Shown one piece after another: positions 1 to 5,698 of a stretch of DNA of 8,869 nucleotides. A program made the position numbers and the translations under genes. Each line of letters starts with the position of its first letter. The first letter of the stretch is position 1. The notes beneath the pieces are model-generated. The model worked only from the letters and a program-made list of their open reading frames with translations. It made no database searches and was not told the origin of the DNA. This DNA is from Candidatus Eiseniibacteriota bacterium (GTDB lineage: Bacteria; Eisenbacteria; RBG-16-71-46; CAIMUX01; WJJG01): the NCBI GenBank assembly GCA_016867695.1, contig VGIY01000093.1, positions 1-8,869 on the forward strand, in the 5' to 3' direction.

Positions 1-3
1 CAT
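1..3 (-). CDS. Start codon of a divergent gene running off the left edge
   Basis: Read on the minus strand, the first three bases are ATG. They are preceded by AAGGAGG (plus-strand 9-15) with a 5-base gap, one of the best Shine-Dalgarno matches in the window. This supports a minus-strand gene that begins here and lies almost entirely outside the window. Nothing can be said about its product. It would be divergent from the HAD gene at 198, so 4-197 would carry control signals for both. Confidence 0.45.
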
Positions 4-8
4 GGGCG

Positions 9-15
9 CCTCCTT
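9..15 (-). promoter_or_regulatory. Shine-Dalgarno site for the off-window minus-strand gene
   Basis: The minus strand reads AAGGAGG, ending 5 bases before the ATG at 3-1. Such a strong match at this spacing is the main reason to believe the edge ATG is a real start. Confidence 0.45.
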
Positions 16-120
16 CCGGGCGGCGGCCCGCGGCGCCGCGCGCCGGGCCTCTCGGGCGACGATAGCATCCCGCCGGGGTCCGCGGAACGGTGCCGCAGAT
101 CGCATCGCCGCCGATCGCCG

Positions 121-149
121 TTGCCCGGGGCCGCCGCCGGCTCCATGAT
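121..149 (+). promoter_or_regulatory. Weak sigma70-like promoter candidate ahead of the HAD gene
   Basis: TTGCCC at 121-126 and CATGAT at 144-149 are separated by 17 bases. Each matches the vegetative consensus at four of six positions. Transcription would begin near 156, giving a leader of about 40 bases before the ATG at 198. In such GC-rich DNA a match of this quality can arise by chance, so this is a candidate only. Confidence 0.2.
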
Positions 150-185
150 TACCGGCCGCGCCTTCGCGGCGGCCAGCGCAGCAGC

Positions 186-191
186 AGGAGG
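186..191 (+). promoter_or_regulatory. Shine-Dalgarno site that fixes the HAD gene start
   Basis: AGGAGG lies 6 bases before the ATG at 198. It favours this start over the in-frame GTG at 90, whose extra 36 residues are Arg/Pro-rich and precede the first HAD motif with no sign of a domain. Confidence 0.75.
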
Positions 192-197
192 ACCCCC

Positions 198-917
198 ATG
201 GACGCCCGTCTCGACGCCGTCCTCTTCGACCTCTTCTACACGCTCATCGACATGCGCCGCGTCTCCAGCGGCATCTCGACCCCGGAGGCGCTGGGCATCG
301 ACCCGGCGATCTGGAGCCGCAAGGTGATGGAGGACTCCCCCCACCACGCCCTCGGCACAGAGGTCGATGCGGTCGAGTCGGTGCGCGTGATCGCCCACGC
401 GATCGACGCCTCCCTTCCGCTCGCCCGCATCCGCGCGGCGGCCGCCGCGCGGCCGGCGCGCTTCCGCGAGGCGCTGCTGCGCGTCGATCCGCAGGTTCTG
501 GCGGCGCTCGCCCGGATCCGCTCCCTGGGGCTCAAGCTCGGTCTGATCAGCAACGCCGGCCTCGACGAGGTGGCCTCCTGGGACGACTCCCCCCTGGCGC
601 CCCTCTTCGACGCGGCGCTCTTCTCCTGCCACGAGAAGCTGATGAAGCCCGACGCGGCCATGTACCTGCGGGCGACCGAGCGGCTGGGCGTGCGTCCCGA
701 GAACTGCCTCTTCGTCGGCGACGGCGGCAGCAGCGAGCACGAGGGGGCCAACGCCGTCGGCATGCGCACCGTGCTCTTTCTCGCCCTGCTCCAGGAGACC
801 TACCCGGAGACGGCCGCCCGCCGGCCGCGGGTCACGCGCTGGGTGATCGACAGCTTCGCCGATCTCGTCGCCCTGGTGGAAGCGCTCGGACGGGACCACG
901 AGCCCGGGAAAGCATAG
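198..917 (+). CDS. HAD-superfamily hydrolase (subfamily IA-like)
   Basis: This 239-residue cytosolic protein has the size and motif order of a HAD hydrolase of the haloacid dehalogenase/phosphatase type. Motif I is FDLFYTL with the presumed nucleophile Asp11. Motif II is LISNAG with Ser118. The conserved lysine is Lys150 in the MKPD segment, and motif IV is VGDGGSSEHEGA with Asp175 and Glu180. The helical cap lies between motifs I and II (about 20-105), as in class C1. At the position two after the nucleophile, where phosphatases usually carry the acid/base Asp, there is Phe13. That is common in FDLF/FDAF-type members and leaves phosphatase activity uncertain; dehalogenase-like chemistry or a small phosphoester substrate are both possible. 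The gene appears monocistronic and faces the O-antigen ligase gene. The fold is sure, the substrate unknown. Confidence 0.9.
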   Translation: MDARLDAVLFDLFYTLIDMRRVSSGISTPEALGIDPAIWSRKVMEDSPHHALGTEVDAVESVRVIAHAIDASLPLARIRAAAAARPARFREALLRVDPQVLAALARIRSLGLKLGLISNAGLDEVASWDDSPLAPLFDAALFSCHEKLMKPDAAMYLRATERLGVRPENCLFVGDGGSSEHEGANAVGMRTVLFLALLQETYPETAARRPRVTRWVIDSFADLVALVEALGRDHEPGKA

Positions 918-943
918 GGTGAGGATCGTGGCCAGGGCCCTCC

Positions 944-966
944 GGGCGGCGCGGGATCCGCCGCCC
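944..966. terminator. GC hairpin between two convergent genes (terminator-like, no T tract)
   Basis: GGGCGGCG at 944-951 and CGCCGCCC at 959-966 form a perfect 8-bp stem around a 7-base loop, 27 bases after the HAD stop codon. No run of T follows on either strand, so it is not a standard intrinsic terminator. The place, between two converging genes, fits a transcription barrier or a 3' end stabiliser. The rest of 918-1061 is extremely GC-rich and shows no gene. Confidence 0.3.
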
Positions 967-1029
967 CCCGCCGGGCCCTGCGCCGGGGCGGCTGAGCGGA
1001 GCGCCCGGGGGGCCCCGCTCGTCCGCGGA

Positions 1030-1043
1030 GCGCGCGCGCGCGC
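1030..1043. repeat. Alternating GC tract, (GC)7
   Basis: Fourteen bases of strict G-C alternation lie just past the stop codon of the O-antigen ligase-like gene and are flanked by CCGCGG copies at 1023-1028 and 1044-1049. Such tracts are known to favour Z-DNA under negative supercoiling. Between two converging transcripts it may also be only a by-product of base composition. Confidence 0.6.
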
Positions 1044-1061
1044 CCGCGGCGGAGTCGGTCG

Positions 1062-2582
1062 CTATGCGCGCTGGGGCGCCGGGATGCGCCGGCGCTTCTC
1101 GTCTTCCCAGACCTCGCGCGCCAGGATGCCCAGCGCGAAGAGGATCCACATCAGGTAGACGAACACGTCCGCGCGCTGGTGGTCCGTGCGCAGCTGCCCG
1201 ATCAGGAACTGCACGACGGCGATGTGCATCACCGCCGCGAAACCGCGGGCGAAGGAGGCGCGGCCGACCTCGAGCCCGTGGCCGACCCAGGTGCGCTTGA
1301 GCACCCGGCCGACCAGGAAGAGGTAGGTCGGCAGCCCGACGAGGCCGATCGAGAAGAAATAGAAGAGGAAGGCGTTGTGCGGCCAGGCCGCCTTGCCGCT
1401 GAGCGAGAGCCCCTCGAGCGGATAGAATGGTCCGTGGCCGAGCCAGGGACGGTCGGCGATGCGCTGCCAGACGTAGGACCAGGACTGGCGGCGCGTGTCG
1501 GGGATCCCGCGCTCGACGTAGGTGTCGAACATGCGCGTGAGCAGCGTGATGTTGCCCTCGAAGCGGCCGAGCGTCCGTTCGCCGAGCATCAGCACGCCGA
1601 AGAGGGCGATCAACCCGACCAGGATGCGCGGGGCGGTGATCTCGCGCCGGAAGACCCAGCCGAAGAGAAGCAGGCCGGCGACGAGGGCGATCAGCGCGCC
1701 GCGGTTCCCGGTCAGAGACACGACGTAGATCGAGACGGCGACCAGCACCCAGTGCAGCGCCCGCCAGAGGGGCGTGCCGCGCGCGCGGATCGCCAGGTAG
1801 ATCTGCACCACGCAGATCACGGCGGCGAAGTCGCCCATCAGCGCGTGGGTCAGCACGCCGCCGATGCGCTGCTGCGCGGCGGCGGCGAAGACGTCGGGGG
1901 AGCCGAGGGGGGAGAGATACCAGCGCGGGAGGAAGGCGACGCCGGGGGCGAAGCGCTGCATGAAGGCGGCGAAGTAGAGAACGATCGCCGAGACGGTCAG
2001 CGCCCGCGCGCAGAAGAGGAGCTTGCGCTCGCTGCGTCCGGCGTTGACCAGCGCGTAGTAGAAGAGGATCGGCATCGTCAGGTGCCGCAGCGCCAGCAGC
2101 GAGCGGTTCATCGCCTCCGGGCGGTCGACCTGTGTGAGCGAGAGCAGGTGCGCGGCCAGATAGGCGAAGATCGCCCAATCGAGGTAGGTGCGGCGGGGGC
2201 GCTCCTCGAGCCCGATGCCCATGCGCACGAGCCAGGAGACGGTGACGAAAGTGACGAAGACGAAGTTCGTATCGCCGATCCAGATCGGCGTCGGGAAGGC
2301 GTAGAGGACGAGGAAGAGCGCCGCGCCGACGTAGGTCGGGAAGCGGAAGAGCACGAGCAGGTAGCCCAGCCCGAGGAGCAGCTTCGTCTGGCGCTGGCCG
2401 AAGCCGCCGGCGAAGGAGCCGAGGAAGGCGCCCACCAGGGCGGCCAGGACCAGCCAGGCGATCGGGTGGTTGAGCCAGTCCTGGATGCGCTGGCCGCGCA
2501 GCTCGCCGTCGGCGAGTTCCCGATGAGAGAGATGGGGCGGCAATTCCGTTCCCAGTTCACGGGTCCGCAGCATCGCGTCCAT
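1062..2582 (-). CDS. O-antigen ligase/polymerase family membrane protein (Wzy_C type)
   Basis: A 506-residue polytopic inner-membrane protein. After about 38 hydrophilic residues come ten or more hydrophobic segments, roughly from 39 to 330 and again from 400 to 490. A large extracytoplasmic loop lies at about 335-400. The Wzy_C hallmarks are TGNRGAL (291-297, helix carrying the conserved Arg), the loop Arg-rich segment DTRRQSW (362-368), LGHGPF (381-386) and WPHNAF followed by GLVGL (400-416). Relatives join or polymerise glycans on undecaprenyl-phosphate carriers, or ligate O-antigen or protein glycans. Which of these applies is not visible, since no glycosyltransferase or flippase lies nearby. 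The start at 2582 is the likely one by length, but it has no good ribosome binding site; ATG at 2573 or 2627 are alternatives. The gene is divergent from the glycosylase gene and looks monocistronic here. Confidence 0.85.
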   Translation of the reverse strand: MDAMLRTRELGTELPPHLSHRELADGELRGQRIQDWLNHPIAWLVLAALVGAFLGSFAGGFGQRQTKLLLGLGYLLVLFRFPTYVGAALFLVLYAFPTPIWIGDTNFVFVTFVTVSWLVRMGIGLEERPRRTYLDWAIFAYLAAHLLSLTQVDRPEAMNRSLLALRHLTMPILFYYALVNAGRSERKLLFCARALTVSAIVLYFAAFMQRFAPGVAFLPRWYLSPLGSPDVFAAAAQQRIGGVLTHALMGDFAAVICVVQIYLAIRARGTPLWRALHWVLVAVSIYVVSLTGNRGALIALVAGLLLFGWVFRREITAPRILVGLIALFGVLMLGERTLGRFEGNITLLTRMFDTYVERGIPDTRRQSWSYVWQRIADRPWLGHGPFYPLEGLSLSGKAAWPHNAFLFYFFSIGLVGLPTYLFLVGRVLKRTWVGHGLEVGRASFARGFAAVMHIAVVQFLIGQLRTDHQRADVFVYLMWILFALGILAREVWEDEKRRRIPAPQRA

Positions 2583-2711
2583 GCTGGCGACCGGCGAGGC
2601 GGGCTGCCCCCCTCCTCCGATCCCCATCTCCCTAGGTTTCGTCCGCCGGCGCCGCCCTCTGAACCGCCGGCCATCCGCCTCGTTGCGCCGCCCCCCGTAG
2701 ACTCCCGCGAT

Positions 2712-2729
2712 CCGGCGGGGTTCCGCCGG
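2712..2729. other. Perfect 7-bp GC hairpin with a 4-base loop
   Basis: CCGGCGG at 2712-2718 pairs with CCGCCGG at 2723-2729 around the loop GGTT (AACC on the minus strand). It would lie in the leader of the minus-strand membrane-protein gene, about 130 bases before its start, if transcription begins further upstream. No T run follows in either direction. A role in leader structure is a guess. Confidence 0.4.
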
Positions 2730-2852
2730 CCCGGGGGCCTCATTCTCCCCGCTTGCGCAATCGCCTGAGGGTCCGCCGGGCGCTTCTCGGACCGCCGCCG
2801 GCCGCTCCGGACGGGGGGCTCCCTCGCGGGGGCGCGATGTTGATTTCCCCTG

Positions 2853-2880
2853 CCCCCAGGCGTCAAGTTGACCCCCCAGG
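2853..2880. promoter_or_regulatory. Operator-like palindrome flanked by direct repeats
   Basis: GTCAA-G-TTGAC at 2862-2872 is a perfect 11-base palindrome. It sits between two copies of CCCCCAGG at 2853-2860 and 2873-2880, whose starts are exactly 20 bases apart. The site is AT-richer than its surroundings and lies 57 bases before the chosen start of the glycosylase gene. The symmetry suggests a binding site for a dimeric regulator, perhaps overlapping a -35 element (TTGACC on plus, TTGACG on minus). No regulator is encoded in the window. Confidence 0.3.
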
Positions 2881-2936
2881 AGGGTGCCCGCGCGGGGGTT
2901 ACGACCGCAGGTCCCGAGCACGCACTGGGGGATTCG

Positions 2937-3722
2937 ATGCAACCGACGCAGGGACAGGGGAAAGACGGCCCGGTCCGGACAGCCTACCGGCTCCTGCACG
3001 CCCGTCACGGCCGCCTGGGCTGGTGGCCGGGGCGCACGCGGCTCGAGATCGTCGCCGGAGCGATCCTGACCCAGAACACCGCCTGGGCCAACGCCGCCAA
3101 GGCGGTCGGCAACCTGCGCTCTGCCGGATGGCTGCGCCTGCCCGGGCTGCGCGCGGCCGGGGAGGATCGGATCGCCGCGGCGGTCCGGCCCTCCGGCTAC
3201 TACCGCCAGAAGGCGCGCAAGCTGAAGGCCTTTGTCGCCCTGCTCGACCGCGACTTCGGCGGCAGTCTCCGGCGCATGGCCCTCACGCCCACCGGGGAGC
3301 TCCGCCAGGCGCTGCTCGCCACCTGGGGGATAGGCCCGGAGACGGCCGACAGCATCCTCCTCTACGCCTTCGGCCGGCCCGTCTTCGTCGTCGACGCCTA
3401 CACGCTGCGCGTCGCCTCGAGGCACGGCTGGGTCCCCGAGGGGACGGGCTATGACGCCCTGCAGGCCTACTTCGCGGCGCGTCTGCCGGCGGACGCCGCG
3501 CTCCTCAACGACTACCATGCGCAGATGGTCTGGGTCGGGAAGCACCACTGCCGCCCGCGCCCGCGGTGCGCCGGCTGCCCGCTGGCGCCGCTGCTGCCGG
3601 CGGGGGGGATCCGCCGGCGGTCGGGGGAGGGCGAAGGGGAGGGAAAGAGTGTGGCGCCGCCGGACGCTCCACGGCGACGCGCCGCGCGCCCTTGCGCGCG
3701 CCGGCGCCCTCAGCGCACGTAG
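2937..3722 (+). CDS. Endonuclease III-related HhH-GPD DNA glycosylase (MagIII-like)
   Basis: A 261-residue base-excision-repair protein of the endonuclease III-related, MagIII-like group. It has the group's N-terminal WWPGRT...EIVAGAILTQNTAW (about 29-50), then the helix-hairpin-helix GIGPETAD (131-138) and the catalytic aspartate Asp153 in VVDAYTLR. Where bifunctional Nth has its catalytic lysine (GRKTA), this protein has Glu135. It should therefore be a monofunctional glycosylase, plausibly acting on alkylated bases, without AP-lyase activity. The Fe-S region keeps Cys205, Cys211 and Cys214, but the fourth position is Leu220 and the first spacing is 5 rather than 6, so a normal 4Fe-4S cluster is doubtful. 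ATG at 2937 has GGGGGA 5 bases upstream; a TTG at 2868 would add 23 residues without known homology. The last 40 residues are a basic, low-complexity tail overlapping the convergent gene. Confidence 0.88.
   Translation: MQPTQGQGKDGPVRTAYRLLHARHGRLGWWPGRTRLEIVAGAILTQNTAWANAAKAVGNLRSAGWLRLPGLRAAGEDRIAAAVRPSGYYRQKARKLKAFVALLDRDFGGSLRRMALTPTGELRQALLATWGIGPETADSILLYAFGRPVFVVDAYTLRVASRHGWVPEGTGYDALQAYFAARLPADAALLNDYHAQMVWVGKHHCRPRPRCAGCPLAPLLPAGGIRRRSGEGEGEGKSVAPPDAPRRRAARPCARRRPQRT
3683..3700. terminator. GC hairpin at the junction of two convergent genes
   Basis: CGCGCGC at 3683-3689 and GCGCGCG at 3694-3700 form a 7-bp stem with a CCTT loop. It lies inside the 3' end of the glycosylase gene and begins about 10 bases after the stop of the sulfatase-fold gene. 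There is no T tract on either side, so it can only be called terminator-like. No better 3' end signal is visible for the operon. Confidence 0.25.
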
Positions 3723-5698
3723 CCGAGGGCGCGCAGCCGCTCGCGGGTCGCCTCGTCGATCGTCACCTCGACGCGGCCGGCGGGGCGACCGATCCCCGCC
3801 TGGAACTCGTTCAGCCGCGCCTCGGCCAGCCGCGCGCGCTCCGGCTCCCGCGGGGCGAGGTCGTCGCGCTCGCCCGGATCGGCGAGAAGATCGTAGAGGA
3901 GCAGCCGCCTCTCGGTGCCCCGCTGGCAGAACATGACCTTCTCGGCGTCGCGCCGCAGCGCGTGGGCGAAGTGCCCGCCATGATCGACCTCGCAGTAGGC
4001 GGGCCGCGGCGGCTCGGCGGGCTCGAGACCGAGCAGGATCGGCAGCAGCGTGAGCCCGTCGAGACCCTCCGGCGCCGGCAACCCGCACACCTCCAGGATG
4101 GTCGGCAGCAGATCGACGTGGCGCACCTGATGCGGGTAGCGGGTGCCGGCGAACGCGCCCAGCCGGCGCGGACAGCTCAGGATCAGCGGCACGCGGATCA
4201 GCTCCTCGTGGAGCGAGTGGCCGTGGCCCCAGCCTCCGCGGTCGTAGAACTCCTCCCCGTGATCCGCGGTCAGGACGATCAGCGTGTTCTCCTCACGCCC
4301 GGTCGCCCGCAAATCGGCGAGCAGCCCGGCGAAGCAGTCGTCGAAGTAGCGGATCGCGCCGTCATAGAGGGCGACCATGCTGCTCAGGCTGTCGGCGGAG
4401 ATCGGCTTGCCGGTTTCGAACGGCAGGAAGCCGGCGTAGCTCGGGTAGTTGGAGACCCGCGGCATGGCGGCGATCTCCGGCGTCATGAAGAGCGTGTCGT
4501 AGGGCTCCGGCGGGGCGTAGGGGGCGTGCGGCTCCATGAAGTGGACGTAGGCGAAGAAGGGCCGCTCCCCCTCGGGCTCCTCCGCCAGCCAGTCGCGCAA
4601 CGCGCGCATCAGCCCCTCGGCGCCCAGGCCCCCCGCCGGCGTTCCGCCGCCGACCAGCCGCCTCTCGACTCTCTCGAGCAGCGCCATCGTCCGGCCGGCA
4701 ATAGAACTCCACTCGTGCAGGCGAGCCAGCAGGTGCCCGATCATGAGCTGCAGGAAGCGTGGCGGGTGGCTGGCGTAGACGTGGTCGACGCCGCGCCCGA
4801 ACCCGAAGACCGGGGTGACGAAGTGGTTGGCGGTGAGGATCGCCGTGCGATAGCCCTCCCGGCGCAGCATCTCGGGCAGCAGCTCGATCGACTCCGGCAC
4901 GCCGCTGGCCATCAGGTTCACCCCGTGCGCGGAGGGGTAGCGCCCGGTGAGGATCGTCGCCGTCGAGGGTTTCGTCCAGGGGGACTGTGCCGCGGCCGCG
5001 TCGAAGACGAGCGCGCCGGCGGCGAAGCTGTCGATGGCCGGGCTCGTGGGGCGCTCGTAGCCGTGGAGCGACAGGTGATCGGCGCGCAGGGCGTCGACCA
5101 GGAGGATGAGCACGTTCGGCCGGCCCTCCGGCTCGCCCCCGCCCGGCGCCCGCCCTTCCGGGGCCGGTTCGGCGCGCTCTCCCGGCAGGTAGGAGACGAG
5201 CGCCAGCGCGACGAGCGCCGCCGCCGCACCCAGGGCGGCGAGCAGGCCCGCCCCCCGCCTCCGCGGCCAGAGGCGCAGCCCGGCGCGGCGCAGCCGGCGC
5301 AGAAACACGAAGACGCAGCGCCCCAGGGCGAGAGCCGCCAGGAGCAGCACGCCGGTCGCCGCCAGGGACAGCGGCGCGAGCGCCTCGGGCAGGTAGCGCA
5401 GGTTGACGAACCCGCCGACGAGGAGGAAGGCGAACAGGGCGGTGCTCATCGCCGCCGAGAAGGCGAGCGACGGGGGCCGGCGCAGGAGGAGCAGGCCGAG
5501 GACGAGGAGCCCCAGGCCGGCCAGGGTTCCGACCAGCGCGTAGAAGACGGCCGCCTCGAAGAGGTGCACGCGCTGGATGGCCGATCCGGAGCGGCCCAGC
5601 TGGACCAGGACCTCGATCACGCCACCCAGCGCGCCGGCCAGCGCGCCGGCGGCAAGCGGCGCCCCCCAGGAGGGGCGGGAGGGATCCGTATCGCTCAT
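3710..5698 (-). CDS. Membrane-anchored sulfatase/alkaline phosphatase superfamily enzyme with Thr nucleophile position
   Basis: A 662-residue protein with two parts. Residues 1-170 hold about five membrane helices (near 13-33, 48-72, 79-98, 107-131, 151-170). An acidic, Gly/Pro-rich linker follows, then a sulfatase-fold domain from about 194 that should face the periplasm. Metal-site motifs are seen: LLVDALRADH (Asp202, Asp207), TADHGEEF (Asp479, His480) and GHGHSLHEE (491-499). The nucleophile region reads WTKPSTATILTG. Thr242 stands where sulfatases carry the Cys/Ser that becomes formylglycine, and the following Arg is also absent. Thr is used by phosphoethanolamine and phosphoglycerol transferases of the same superfamily, so phospho-group transfer or hydrolysis is more likely than sulfate-ester cleavage. 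The C-terminal LRALGY is common in such proteins. It is last in the operon; its ATG overlaps the PAP2 stop (ATGA) and GAGGG lies 7 bases upstream. Confidence 0.85.
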   Translation of the reverse strand: MSDTDPSRPSWGAPLAAGALAGALGGVIEVLVQLGRSGSAIQRVHLFEAAVFYALVGTLAGLGLLVLGLLLLRRPPSLAFSAAMSTALFAFLLVGGFVNLRYLPEALAPLSLAATGVLLLAALALGRCVFVFLRRLRRAGLRLWPRRRGAGLLAALGAAAALVALALVSYLPGERAEPAPEGRAPGGGEPEGRPNVLILLVDALRADHLSLHGYERPTSPAIDSFAAGALVFDAAAAQSPWTKPSTATILTGRYPSAHGVNLMASGVPESIELLPEMLRREGYRTAILTANHFVTPVFGFGRGVDHVYASHPPRFLQLMIGHLLARLHEWSSIAGRTMALLERVERRLVGGGTPAGGLGAEGLMRALRDWLAEEPEGERPFFAYVHFMEPHAPYAPPEPYDTLFMTPEIAAMPRVSNYPSYAGFLPFETGKPISADSLSSMVALYDGAIRYFDDCFAGLLADLRATGREENTLIVLTADHGEEFYDRGGWGHGHSLHEELIRVPLILSCPRRLGAFAGTRYPHQVRHVDLLPTILEVCGLPAPEGLDGLTLLPILLGLEPAEPPRPAYCEVDHGGHFAHALRRDAEKVMFCQRGTERRLLLYDLLADPGERDDLAPREPERARLAEARLNEFQAGIGRPAGRVEVTIDEATRERLRALGYVR

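Larger units (their letters stand above)
2583..2936. other. Divergent intergenic region, no gene seen
   Basis: These 354 bases separate the O-antigen ligase-like gene from the DNA glycosylase gene. Open frames crossing the region are Arg/Pro/Gly-rich low-complexity readings with no domain, so I call no gene. It contains a perfect hairpin (2712-2729), an 11-base palindrome between direct repeats (2853-2880), and a weak minus-strand promoter candidate. That candidate is TTGACG at 2866-2861 with CAACAT at 2842-2837, spaced 18 bases. Part of it could be a long leader for the membrane-protein gene. Confidence 0.6.

Noticed and set aside
121..327. Short plus-strand frame overlapping the HAD gene start
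   Set aside because: It is out of frame with a well-supported HAD protein and Ala/Arg/Ser-rich; a shadow reading.
1179..2768. A 529-codon plus-strand frame opposite the O-antigen ligase-like gene
   Set aside because: Low-complexity Glu/Asp/Arg/Gln composition is the mirror of membrane-helix codons. There is no plausible ribosome binding site or domain.
2583..4088. Minus-strand extension of the O-antigen ligase frame by about 500 residues
   Set aside because: The extra sequence is Arg/Pro/Gly-rich, runs antisense through the well-supported glycosylase gene, and has no recognisable domain.
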